From assembly GCF_026262505.1 (NCBI RefSeq), contig NC_067206.1, positions 1,736,001 through 1,800,000 of the forward strand: 64,000 nt of DNA, given 5' to 3'. Under the pieces are notes generated by a model. It worked only from the letters and a program-made list of their open reading frames with translations, did no database searches and had not been told where the DNA came from. The first letter of the stretch is position 1, and every line of letters starts with the position of its first letter. Both the position numbers and the translations under genes were made by a program. Below, piece by piece: positions 20,060 through 29,408 of the stretch. Origin of the DNA: Trichomonas vaginalis G3 (lineage: Eukaryota > Parabasalia > Trichomonadida > Trichomonadidae).

Positions 20060-21754
20060 ATGGCAGATAATCCCCATCGACAAAAACATCCAGCATTTGA
20101 AAGATTTAACAAAATAATGGTTTCAACGGAAAAAAACGATCCGATTATTAACACAGTTAATCTTTCTGGCTTCGAAATGGATGATAGTACCACAAATCGT
20201 TTTTGTGAAGCAATGAACCGAAATTACTTTATATCTAAAATTATACTATGCAAAAATAGTTTATCTACTCATTCTTGCATGCAAATTTTTGATCTTTTGA
20301 AATCAAATCCAAAAATTATTTATCTTGAAATCTCAGATAATTGTGTTAACGATTCTTCTCTAGAATATCTTTCTACAATTCTCATTTCTCTTCCTTCAAT
20401 TCGCGATCCTATAACGTTAATTTTAAGAAAAAACGAATTTACTCAGTATGGAGCTAAATCAATTGCACGGTTTATCAGCTTAAATGCACCAGTATCATGG
20501 CTTGACTTACGTGGCAATTCTCAAATTACGGATGAAGGAATCCAATTAATTGCTCGCTCTCTAGAGACAAATACAATATTATCACTACTAGATTTAATAA
20601 AATGTGGCTGCGGGAAGGACGGAGCAGCTGCTATATCAGATTCTCTTACAAAAAATCGATCCTTAAAAACACTTCTTCTTCAAGATAAATTTGAGGATCC
20701 AGCAATTAGTTCGCTTGGTACGCTTCTATCAAATCCACTTTGCAGTTTAGAGCAATTATATTTATGGAAATGCAATCTTACCACTCCATTACTTGAAAAG
20801 CTTTGCGACTCACTGAAAACAAATCATTCTTTAGTAACTTTAGCTCTCTCATATAATGGTTTTGAAGATGAAACTGTTTTTGCGCTATCCAAAATGATTT
20901 ATTCCAACACATCCATTAAAAAATTGCATCTTGGCTCAAATAACTTCAGTTGTGCATCAGCAGGATTCCTTTCAATTGCTATTTCACAAAATAAAACTCT
21001 CGAAAATTTAGATTTATCAAGAAATTTTCTCAATTCAAACGGATTATGGCCAATTGCAGTTGCTTTAGAATCCAATTCTCATATACAGTATCTTGATATC
21101 CGTGATAATAACATTGATGCTTCTGGAGCAGTTCTCATTTCGGATCTTTTTCTTCATAATAAATCTATTACCACGGTGAGGCTCTCCCGCAATATGTTTG
21201 GTGATGCAGCAGTAGCATTGCTTTCCGGAACATTCAGATCTAACAGCACCCTCAGAGATGTCGAACTTGATGATGTGATGATGACTTCTAGAGGATTTAT
21301 TGCTTTATGCAGTGCTTTGTCACAAAATAAAGCAATAGAGAGAATTTCTGTATCGCAAAATCGATTATGCGTGAAAGCGATGAGAGCATTTAAAGATCTT
21401 TTAGCCATCACAAAAACTTTGGCCTCAGTTTCACTTAGTCATTGCAATATTGATGATAGCTGCTGTTTGCAAATCGCAGAGGGACTTTCGCTGAATTCTT
21501 CATTAAGATCCATTGATATTTCGAATAATATATATACTGTAGCTGGACTAAGCGTAATTGCTGATTCAATTATGAATAATTATACACTTTGCAGAATTGA
21601 CTATTTTGGGTGTAATATCGAGGGAGATGATTTTGCAAAAAGTGTCGGAGGAAGAATTTCTGACTGCATAGAAAGAAATGATTATTATAATCATAATATT
21701 ACAATGAAAGAAATGGGGCTATTGGCTACATGCGAAGAACTATGCTCTTATTGA
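20060..21754 (+). CDS. leucine-rich-repeat protein (RNase-inhibitor type)
   Basis: A 564-residue protein from the ATG at 20,060. Nearly the whole length is made of 28-29-residue leucine-rich repeats with the pattern LxxLxLxxNxLxxxG and alternating helical halves (for example LENLDLSRNFLNSNGLWPIAVAL). This is the ribonuclease-inhibitor/NLRC3 class rather than the BspA-like surface class so common in trichomonads. It has no signal peptide or membrane segment, so it is likely a cytosolic binding scaffold. The partner is unknown. It is divergent from the tRNA and small basic gene. Confidence 0.88.
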   Translation: MADNPHRQKHPAFERFNKIMVSTEKNDPIINTVNLSGFEMDDSTTNRFCEAMNRNYFISKIILCKNSLSTHSCMQIFDLLKSNPKIIYLEISDNCVNDSSLEYLSTILISLPSIRDPITLILRKNEFTQYGAKSIARFISLNAPVSWLDLRGNSQITDEGIQLIARSLETNTILSLLDLIKCGCGKDGAAAISDSLTKNRSLKTLLLQDKFEDPAISSLGTLLSNPLCSLEQLYLWKCNLTTPLLEKLCDSLKTNHSLVTLALSYNGFEDETVFALSKMIYSNTSIKKLHLGSNNFSCASAGFLSIAISQNKTLENLDLSRNFLNSNGLWPIAVALESNSHIQYLDIRDNNIDASGAVLISDLFLHNKSITTVRLSRNMFGDAAVALLSGTFRSNSTLRDVELDDVMMTSRGFIALCSALSQNKAIERISVSQNRLCVKAMRAFKDLLAITKTLASVSLSHCNIDDSCCLQIAEGLSLNSSLRSIDISNNIYTVAGLSVIADSIMNNYTLCRIDYFGCNIEGDDFAKSVGGRISDCIERNDYYNHNITMKEMGLLATCEELCSY

Positions 21755-22086
21755 ATTATTAATGTTTAATAATTTTTTTTTGTTTGTTTGTAAATTGCTT
21801 ATATCTGTTCTTAGTAATTATAACTATATTGAACTCAATATTTTGATATTAATGTAATTGATTTGAGGCAATTTAATAACTGGGTATTGATAAAGAATTT
21901 TCCTTTTGTTATATGAAATTTAAAGAATGTGGCAAGTGCTTAATATCCTGCTCTGTTCTTGATCAATTTGTGGAATTCATATTATAACTTTTATTTAATA
22001 TTATAGATATTTTGAATATTGCAAATTTCAGTCTTTTTTTTTCAATGGTTCATTGTCTGAACTTCTTTGACACTTTTCTCACTCAA

Positions 22087-22677
22087 ATGAGTTCTGTCAT
22101 TAGCTATAAGTTTATTATTGTTGGAGCAAGCGGAGTTGGAAAAACCGCCATTCTTAAGAGACTCGTTGAAGACTCTTTTACTGAGGAGTCCCAATCAACA
22201 ATTGGTGTTGAGTTTGATTCAACTATGCTTACAATAGATGGTAGAAAAGTTAAATTACAGATATGGGATACGGCTGGTCAGGAAAGATTCAGATCCATAT
22301 CTAAAGCTTATTATCGAAATGCTGTTGGCGTCATTCTTGTATTTGATCTCACTGAAAGGAAAACATTTGAAGATCTCAGCTCTTGGCTCTACGACGTACA
22401 TACACTATGCGATCCAAACTGCGTCATTCAACTTATTGGAAACAAATCAGATTTGGCTGATAACAGAGTCATATCTCTTGCAGAAGCCGACGCTTTCGCA
22501 CAGAGAAACCATATGCATTATTTGGAAGCTTCAGCTAAATCAGGTTCTTGCATTTCAGAAGCTTTTACTCGCTGCGCTACTGAAATCATCTCGAAAGGGC
22601 TCAAGGCGTCAAATGGAAATGTAGACAAAACGCCACTTATGCCAGATTCGAAGAAAGAAGATGTTTGCAACTGCTGA
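22087..22677 (+). CDS. Rab4-like small GTPase
   Basis: The start at 22,087 gives 196 residues beginning MSSVISYKFIIVGASGVGKT. An ATG at 22,045 would add 14 hydrophobic residues, but the nearer one has an initiator-like TCACTC about 8 bases upstream and a normal Rab N-terminus. G motifs are complete: GASGVGKT, TIGVEF, WDTAGQERFRS, NKSD and ASAKSG. It ends CNC, a prenylation signal. WDTAGQERFRSISKAYYRNAVGVILVFDLT and the following NWL-like helix most resemble Rab4/Rab2/Rab14, which act in endosomal recycling. It is the last host gene before the Polinton. Confidence 0.9.
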   Translation: MSSVISYKFIIVGASGVGKTAILKRLVEDSFTEESQSTIGVEFDSTMLTIDGRKVKLQIWDTAGQERFRSISKAYYRNAVGVILVFDLTERKTFEDLSSWLYDVHTLCDPNCVIQLIGNKSDLADNRVISLAEADAFAQRNHMHYLEASAKSGSCISEAFTRCATEIISKGLKASNGNVDKTPLMPDSKKEDVCNC

Positions 22678-22837
22678 TTTTAAAATCTCAAATTTTAAAT
22701 TCTTTCACACACATTTATACATTTTTATTCAATCAGATTAGTTTATAGTAGTTTAATATCAATAATACAAATTTTTACAGTTTCATTCTAAGTAAATCTT
22801 TATTAATTTAACAAAACAAAAAAAAAAAAAAAAAAAA
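22678..22837. other. 3' flank ending in an A-tract at the Polinton edge
   Basis: AT-rich 3' flank of the Rab4-like gene that ends in an uninterrupted run of about 20 adenines. The character of the DNA changes at about 22,838, where a GC-rich segment starting AGGTAGTGGGGC begins. The A-tract is either host target or a slippage-prone element edge. Confidence 0.45.
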
Positions 22838-22930
22838 GGTAGTGGGGCTTCCAGGCACTTCGTGCCCTCTAGCCCTGAAGATGTTTAGTATAAATGAAGT
22901 TTTTATTCGGAGGGCTTCCAGGAGCTTTTC
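22838..22930. repeat. putative terminal region of the outer Polinton with nested hairpins
   Basis: GGGCTTCCAGG occurs twice here (near 22,846 and 22,912). GGCAC-TTC-GTGCC (22,855-22,867) forms a hairpin nested within an outer GGGCT/AGCCC stem. The GC-rich, self-complementary character contrasts with the AT-rich flanks and fits an element end. Confidence 0.45.
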
Positions 22931-23007
22931 ACAAATTATATATATTTTCATGTTTTGTCACTTTTCTGTCACTTTTCAGGTAAAAACATTTTTATTATTA
23001 TATATAA

Positions 23008-23856
23008 ATGAATTTTACAAAACCACCGTTACCGTTCTTTGGAAATAAGAGTAGATGTAAAGATATTATATTGAGAGAACTTAAGAAACTACCGAATGGT
23101 CTAACATTTGTAGATTTGTTCGGTGGAAGTTTCTATATATCCCATTTATGTCATATAATATTCCCAGACTCAAAGATTATATGCAATGACTTCGACAACT
23201 ATATGAACCGTCTCAAACATATTCCAGACACTAACAAAATATTGAAAGAGTTAAAAGAAAAGATACCTATAGGTAAGATGGAACGTATACCATTAGATAA
23301 CAAAAATATTGTGAGAGAGGTTTTGAAAAAAGCAGAATATATAGACTGGGATAGTATATCTGCTAGACTATTATATAGTGGTTCTATAAGAGTTCATGAC
23401 ATTGAAACACTTATGTCAAAAGTTTTATATCTTAACTATACAAATGTTTTCAAAGAGAACATAGAAAAATATATTGAGGGTATAGAGTTTGTAAGATGTC
23501 ATTGGACAGAGTTGTATGAAAAATATAAAGACAAGGAAAATGTTTTCTTTATAGTGGACCCGCCGTTCTATAACACATGGGATTTTCAATACCAAGTAGA
23601 CTGGACTTTGAGAGACTCTTTAGAAACTTTAGACGTTTTACATAACCATCCATGCTTTTACTTTACATCCGATAAAAGTGGTTTGGAAACCGTTATGAGA
23701 TGGTTAGAGGACATACATGACTATGAGTTTATATATGACAAGATAGAATATGAGAGAGGTCCTATAAACTGGAGAAAGTGTCATATAAACATCTGTCATT
23801 TTACTCAGAATTTTATACAGAATTCAATAAAAATATATTTTAGGGTAGATGGTTAG
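23008..23856 (+). CDS. Dam-like (D12 class) DNA N6-adenine methyltransferase, Polinton-encoded
   Basis: A 282-residue protein that looks whole. Near the start it has PFFGNKS, the FxGxK motif that helps bind S-adenosylmethionine. VDLFGGSF (about 36-43) is the next AdoMet motif, and VDPPFYNT (about 185-192) is the DPPY/F catalytic motif. This set and the length match the Dam/D12 family that methylates N6 of adenine in DNA. Methyltransferases of this kind are known cargo of Trichomonas Mavericks, whose host genome carries 6mA. In the element it could mark or protect element DNA or alter its transcription. It is the first gene from the left end and its 3' end runs into a copy of the GGTTAGATCTAACC palindrome. 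Confidence 0.88.
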   Translation: MNFTKPPLPFFGNKSRCKDIILRELKKLPNGLTFVDLFGGSFYISHLCHIIFPDSKIICNDFDNYMNRLKHIPDTNKILKELKEKIPIGKMERIPLDNKNIVREVLKKAEYIDWDSISARLLYSGSIRVHDIETLMSKVLYLNYTNVFKENIEKYIEGIEFVRCHWTELYEKYKDKENVFFIVDPPFYNTWDFQYQVDWTLRDSLETLDVLHNHPCFYFTSDKSGLETVMRWLEDIHDYEFIYDKIEYERGPINWRKCHINICHFTQNFIQNSIKIYFRVDG

Positions 23857-23893
23857 ATCTAACCTCATTTCTAACCTCATTTCTACCCCATAT
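23826..23893. repeat. GGTTAGATCTAACC palindrome-family copy
   Basis: AATAAAAATATATTTTAGGG is followed by a perfect GGTTAGATCTAACC palindrome, then TCTAACCTC-type direct repeats and a closing CTACCCC that can pair with the opening GGGTAG. The same arrangement recurs at about 34,780-35,117 and, inverted, at 36,105-36,520. Confidence 0.8.
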
Positions 23894-23953
23894 GTCCTTA
23901 CTGAAAAAGTATGTGTTCCATATGTCAAAAGCCGCTTTTTAACTTCACTTAAA

Positions 23954-25786
23954 ATGCCACGTAAGCTACGTAAGAATATACGTAAGAGGAAGAGAGCATT
24001 GAAACATCCAAAAGTAAAACTGACACCACAACAACAGTTGCAACAACAAATGCTGAATGACCCCACTATGTTGCAACAAATGTCAAGCAATCCTATGCTT
24101 TTAAACCGAGTTATTGGTGCACAGAGTGGAGGTTTAAGAGCGGCACTTTTAGCGAAAATGGCAGGCTATGGTGGAGCTGCAGACGGAACAGCTTATAACC
24201 CTCAAAGTCAAATGAATTTGAGTTCACTCAAAAATCAAATAACAGATGTCAAAAAGTCAAACATAGACATACAGAAGCAAATAAGTGAAAACGAAAAGAA
24301 ACTAGAATATGACAGACACACAAAGAAACTCAATGAGTTAAACGTAGAGAAAAAGAAGAAAGAAGAACAACTGAAAGAACTAAGTACAGAGCAATATGCG
24401 AAAAAAGTGTCAGAAAAAGCAGCAGAAGTAGCAAAAATGGAACAAGATGTCATAAATTTGAAAAACCATACTACTCAATATAAAGTACTGAAAGATGAAG
24501 AGATAAAACAAAAAGCCCTGAAGACATATATGGATAGCGATGAGTATAAAAAAGAAGTTGAAGCAAATGTAAAGGCAGAAAAACTTTTACAGTTGCAAAA
24601 CCAAACCGTACAGTATGAAAACTTAGCACAAGAAAGTAAAAATAACGACGCAGCCATGCAAAAGGCAATGAAAAGCGCAGAATATATAAAAGCTAACAAT
24701 GACTGGTTAGATGCCCAAGCCAACGCTAAAGCAGCCCAACTTATAGGGTCAATAAGGACAAAAATACAAGCGGATGAAGACAGTTCAAATGAAGCTTTAA
24801 TGAATGCTGACTTTAAGAACGCCTTCGAAGCTCTTCATAGTAAGGTGAAACTAGTGAACGACTTCTCATCTGGAAAGAAACTGAAGTCTGAAGGTTTCGA
24901 CAAAGAGTTAAAAGAAGTAGCACAAAATATGACGAAAATAACAGATGCAGCAACGAGACAGGCAGTTCAAAGTGCCTATGACGCCGTTAGAGCAACTGTT
25001 GTGGAAAGTCAAGAAAAAGAGTTACAACAGACCAAAACAGACCTAGTAAATGCTTTCTTAAGAACGAAAAGTCAGGTAGGACATTATGCTGCAGATGACT
25101 TAGATAGCGAACTTGTTGAAAACGGTCTCGGAATATATGAAATGCCAGCAGATGAGGTACAAGAAACTCCACAGGAAGAAGTTCAGATACAACCAGACAT
25201 GGAAGAAATAGTTCAGCAACAACAGCTAGAAGAGCCTGAAGGAAACGAACAAGTCCCTCCTTTGGAAACTACAGAAATAAATGACGCAAGACTGAAACGT
25301 TGGGTAGAAGCTTTCCCATTCACAAAGGATATTATTGGTAACATGGAAAGAAAACCAGAATGGCTACAAAAACATATATTTGGAAACGAGCTTATTCCAT
25401 ATGGACAGGCACTGTTTGAAGAGCTTGAACCGGAAACTCAGGAAAGAGTCATGCAAACAATACGCGAAGACTCAAATACAAACTATGACAAACTCTTTCT
25501 AGGATATAGGTTACCTGAGATGGGCGACCAGAGCCCAAAGGCAAAAAGGACATGGGAAATTTACAACATACTAGGTGAACATGAGGCAAAGATGCAACAA
25601 CTTGAAGCAGAGGGCAAGTTACCAAAAGCGACACCAAAGAAGAAGAGAAGAGTAGAACAAAGTGAAAGTAGTGAAGAAGTAGCTTCATCTAGTGAAAGTA
25701 GTGGCAATGAAGGAAAAAGAAGAGTTAAAAACTCAGTCAGGAAGAAAGTAAAGCTTGGTCGGAGTGGGTTCTATTATGACACATAA
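23954..25786 (+). CDS. Polinton coiled-coil protein with basic ends and NLS-like motif
   Basis: The ATG at 23,954 is chosen because an initiator-like TCACTT lies 5 bases upstream and a very basic N-terminus (MPRKLRKNIRKRKRAL) begins there; the frame is open 35 codons further but spans a repeat. The protein is 610 residues. It has a QQQ-rich segment near 25-45, a long coiled coil of about 100-330, an acidic Q/E-rich region, a compact C-terminal part, and a serine/glutamate stretch preceded by PKKKRRV, nearly the classical SV40-type nuclear import signal. It lies directly before the capsid gene. It may be a virion core or scaffold protein; that is inference from place and shape. It looks whole. 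Confidence 0.75.
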   Translation: MPRKLRKNIRKRKRALKHPKVKLTPQQQLQQQMLNDPTMLQQMSSNPMLLNRVIGAQSGGLRAALLAKMAGYGGAADGTAYNPQSQMNLSSLKNQITDVKKSNIDIQKQISENEKKLEYDRHTKKLNELNVEKKKKEEQLKELSTEQYAKKVSEKAAEVAKMEQDVINLKNHTTQYKVLKDEEIKQKALKTYMDSDEYKKEVEANVKAEKLLQLQNQTVQYENLAQESKNNDAAMQKAMKSAEYIKANNDWLDAQANAKAAQLIGSIRTKIQADEDSSNEALMNADFKNAFEALHSKVKLVNDFSSGKKLKSEGFDKELKEVAQNMTKITDAATRQAVQSAYDAVRATVVESQEKELQQTKTDLVNAFLRTKSQVGHYAADDLDSELVENGLGIYEMPADEVQETPQEEVQIQPDMEEIVQQQQLEEPEGNEQVPPLETTEINDARLKRWVEAFPFTKDIIGNMERKPEWLQKHIFGNELIPYGQALFEELEPETQERVMQTIREDSNTNYDKLFLGYRLPEMGDQSPKAKRTWEIYNILGEHEAKMQQLEAEGKLPKATPKKKRRVEQSESSEEVASSSESSGNEGKRRVKNSVRKKVKLGRSGFYYDT

Positions 25787-25818
25787 ATCCAACTATTCTA
25801 TATTTTTACCCATATGAA

Positions 25819-27422
25819 ATGTACGCCGCTCAGAATATAACGCCAACAGTTTTGGATGCCATGAATGGAAATGTTTCCGAATGGTATAACGAATGCGACA
25901 ATGCCATTAGAAGGTCAGAAATAGTTCCTGGAACTTACGAATATACAACTGCTGTTTCTTATGGAAACGTAGGTGAGTTTGGAGAAGGTTCTTCAACAAC
26001 AGTAGATATTGCTTGCGACAGGTTTCATATTATTTCTATTGACAACTCATTCTTATACGTGGAACAAGACATTGAAATAAAACCTTCTGCCAAGTTGTCT
26101 GACAAGAAAGGTTGCAATGGAATTTTCTATGTCGGATACCAATATGCTCCAGAAGTTTTCATGGGATATAAGATATATTCTAACTCTGACTTAGTTCAAA
26201 CAGTAACATGGGCAAACTATGAATGGTTCGCTTTGAGAAACTCAGTACAACCACAAGCTAGAGAACAAACAGACCAGTATGCAACTATTGAGAAAATAAG
26301 AAGACTTGACCCTAACGTTCCAGGAGTTTATGTTAACCTTTCTGGACAAACTGCAGCAGCAGTAACCAAAGTAAAACTGAAACTTAGAGTTCCTTTGTCA
26401 TCTTTCCTCATCTTCAGGTTTTTTAAGATACTTGCCAAACTGGCAGGAAAAATTTCTATAACTTACTCCAAGCAAAAATAACTTAGTCATTGCACCAACA
26501 CAAGACCCATTCACTCTTACAGACGTAAAGGGAGCAAATCAAACGTCATTCGCCGAATTTTGCAAAGATAAGGTTGACTTAGACTTTGGTTTCTCAAACC
26601 TCAACACTGAAGTAAACTATTATTTCAATGCTGCTGGAACTGCTTGGGACCCAGTTAAGTTCACATGCGAAAAATTTGAATGCAAGAGAATAGAAAGCAG
26701 ACTTGCAGTCTATATGTTGGACCCAGATATTTCAAATGCTTTAGCTGCCAAATATATTGCAGTTCCACTTATGTTCCCTATACACCAAATATCTGTCAAA
26801 GACTTTGCAGGTGAAGTTGGAAACCAAAGTGCTGACCCAGGTGCAAGAACAGATATTGCCTTAACAACTGCAATGAAACATGCAGATACTATGTTTGTAC
26901 TGTTCAGACGAACTATAAATGACTATTCTTGTTTCTACAAGCCTGGTATTAAATATCATATAAACATAGATGGCAAATATTATCCAAGAGAAGAATATTC
27001 TACAGTTGAGGATATGAGGTCATACAACTTGACATTAGATGCTATGAACTTTAACAACAACTTCACAACAACCATTAACCCTGAAATGCAAAGTTCTATT
27101 ATGCATATGTGAAAGTATGGACTCATACAGGAGGTCAAAAAACTCAATATACAAATGGAGACCGTTCAAACTTTTGGTTGGCATTCCATTTGCTGACTCA
27201 GAAGACTTTATGGGTGGTATTTCAACTGTTGGTACAGTTCAAATACAATATACTGGTGACAGAGACGGTCCAGATGAATTGAAAGCAAAGAAGTTTACAA
27301 AACCAATAGCACTTTTCACGGAAGATGCTCTTTTGAAGATTCGTTCGATGAAACCTGCTGGGGCTCCTCAGATTGGTATAACGACAGCTTCCATCGAGCA
27401 GATTTTGGCAGCAGGTCAGTAA
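25819..27422 (+). pseudogene. Polinton major capsid protein (double jelly-roll type), broken
   Basis: Pieces over this span resemble the capsid gene of the inner element (41,388-42,961). The shared sections include a beta-rich VKLKLRVPLSSFL-like stretch, matching LRLRIPVRRFLPLEAI in the other copy, and C-terminal sections on Phe/Tyr-rich strands. Size, position next to other virion genes and beta-rich character fit the double jelly-roll capsid protein of Polintons. It is broken, with about two breaks. Confidence 0.65.
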
Positions 27423-27752
27423 GTTGTTCTTGAACTGACTTCTCTCCGTCAAATTGACAGTACGCCAGCAGTTTGACATAGTATTGTATTATAACTTACC
27501 TTTAGAAATATCGGTCAGTTTTGTTGTTATATTTTTGTCTGCTTCAAGAACTTTCACCATTTCAAGTTATACCAACTTTCTTTGCTTTATGAAAATATTT
27601 TGGTTCAGCAAAGACTGCTATTCTATAACATTTTCCATTGTTTGTGTAAAGAACTATTCTGTCAATGTATTTGTATTGTTTGTGAGTATAAACTTTGTTT
27701 GCTTCAATTCAATAAGATATCCGAATACGTCCATCTTTTTATTCTAAGTAAA
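27423..27752. other. spacer between capsid remnant and small gene
   Basis: About 330 bases, T-rich on the plus strand, with open frames of low-complexity F/I/C-rich sequence that do not resemble proteins. It probably holds leader and 3' sequences. Nothing else is seen. Confidence 0.4.
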
Positions 27753-27971
27753 ATGTCATTTCCGAAAAATAGAAGCGTAAGTGTTTCAAAAGGTTTAATG
27801 GCGGTGGCAGATGTGAAGTTAAATTCACCAACTCAAACAAACAGTCAAAGTGTTGTTGTCAATGTCAAAGAAAGAGATGTTGAAGTGGGGAAACCATACG
27901 AAGACGAAGATGGTATAACAATAGTTCCTGTAAAAGAACAACCACATATCCTGAAGTTAGCAGAGACTTAA
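27753..27971 (+). CDS. small Polinton protein, unknown
   Basis: From the ATG at 27,753 it encodes 72 residues (MSFPKNRSVSVSKG...), hydrophilic, ending with a VPVKEQPHILKLAET-like tail. The frame is open upstream, but that part is Cys/Phe-rich leader-like sequence. No family is recognised. Its position between capsid genes suggests a small virion protein, which is only inference. Confidence 0.5.
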   Translation: MSFPKNRSVSVSKGLMAVADVKLNSPTQTNSQSVVVNVKERDVEVGKPYEDEDGITIVPVKEQPHILKLAET

Positions 27972-28583
27972 GTTCTGTTGCAGATATTCGAAACGACTAC
28001 ATGCAACTTAAAGACAAACTTAAAACTCAGAGAGAAGATTTGTCAAGCTTTAGGTATAATGTTAAACTTGGTCGAACACAACCCTGTAAAAGTGAACTCA
28101 TATGTCATCGCACCTCATGAAGTTTTGAAAGAACTAATTGAAACTTTTGACAGAGGCAGACGATATAAACATCAAAGAAATAGAAACCGACACATTGCTT
28201 GCTGGGTGTTTCATATAATGTCATTGACAAGATATACGTTATGAAAGGAGGTGAAACGTTGAACTTAAAATATAGTTTCCCAGACGTTATAAAAATATTT
28301 GACGACCACAACATTTCATTAAAATTTATTTGCTAAGTAAAAATGTCAAAACTTCTTGAAAGATGTTTGAAGAAAAAATAATATAGACTTTATTTCATGT
28401 AAAGGACTTTACACACTTTGAACGATATGAAAGACCCTGTTTTGTTTGTTCGTGTAGACAAAGGAAAGTTCTATGTCTTTACAAAATATTTGAACTTCTT
28501 AGACAGAGAACTTCAAGAAACGCCATGTGAAAGTTTAGATGAAGTTCTTCTCCACTTTCAGAAAAACTTTTAAATATATAAAA
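27972..28583 (+). pseudogene. decayed Polinton coding remnant
   Basis: The region has protein-like codon composition in short overlapping pieces but no frame of useful length. It appears to be a broken virion-region gene with several breaks. I cannot name it. Confidence 0.4.
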
Positions 28584-29380
28584 ATGGCAGAAGACATAGT
28601 GGTTTATACTATTACGACTAAAAACCCTGAGTCATATAATTCTATAACAACAAACTTACAAAGTCCTCAAGGACGATATTGTAAACTAACCTTAAACACA
28701 ATGACGACTAAAGCCTGTTTTGCTCTTTTGACACCAAAGACTTTGTTGTTGTGAATGGTAAAAAATACTCCTTTGAAGATACTTACTCAGATATACCACC
28801 AACAGGTTTTGTTGACTTATTTAATACTTTAAGGACGGATGTAACATGTGCTGCAACTAGAGCAGGTTTCATTATGTTTGGATGTCCGACTGAGTTTACT
28901 ATAAACGATATGAGCTATAATACAAAACTTATTTCTGGTTTTTACTACCAACAATTTCCTATAACAGGAAAAGGTGTCATACAAGGTTTGTCTATTCCAT
29001 TGACTTTAAGTACACCAATCTTATATATTGTTTCAAACTTAGGTTCAAAGTGTTATTCGAATGTCGACAGAAACTATTATGACCAAAAGATACTTATGCG
29101 TATAAACAATACTTTCTCTGCTGGTTTGCCTATTGTTCATTCGAATGCAGAATTTTCAACCTTAGTGAACTCAAACACTTTGGCAAGTATAACGTTGACA
29201 TTAGTTGACGCAAACTTTGTTCCTGTAAAACTTTTATGTCCTATGTATTTGTCAATGACGGCAGAAAGTTTCGAATTGGAAGATGCAACTGGTGAAAGTA
29301 TTGTATTACAAGAACAACTTCAACAACAAATAGCTCAAGAACAACAAATGCAACAAATGGAACAACAAAGTCAAGAATAA
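28584..29380 (+). pseudogene. Polinton minor capsid candidate, broken about once
   Basis: Begins MAEDIVVYTITTKNPESYNS and ends in a Q/E-rich tail (QEQQMQQMEQQSQE). The C-terminal fold has the beta pattern L-x-L-x-D-x-x-x-x-P-V-x-L near residues 220-235. A similar pattern ends the gene at 56,439-56,861 of the inner element (RLVDFQGEPVEL). That pattern is typical of jelly-roll minor virion proteins of Polinton-like elements, so I call it a minor capsid candidate. It is followed by a TATTTT-rich leader for the helicase gene. Confidence 0.5.
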
Positions 29381-29408
29381 AAAAAATATTTTTTTTATTT
29401 TTATAAAA
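29381..29408 (+). promoter_or_regulatory. AAAAAAAATATTTTTTTT leader of the helicase gene
   Basis: A near-perfect A/T palindrome followed by TTATTTTTATAAAA just before the ATG. The same kind of A-run/TAT/T-run palindrome recurs before or between Polinton genes near 30,650, 33,325, 38,775, 38,897 and 48,575, which suggests a shared promoter or transcript-end signal. Confidence 0.45.

Noticed and set aside
22012-22086. N-terminal extension of the Rab4-like GTPase
   Set aside because: The upstream residues are not Rab-like, and the initiator-like motif sits just before the internal ATG at 22,087.
27454-27747. 97-residue plus-strand protein
   Set aside because: Low-complexity S/F/V/I/C composition in a spacer, with no start signal.
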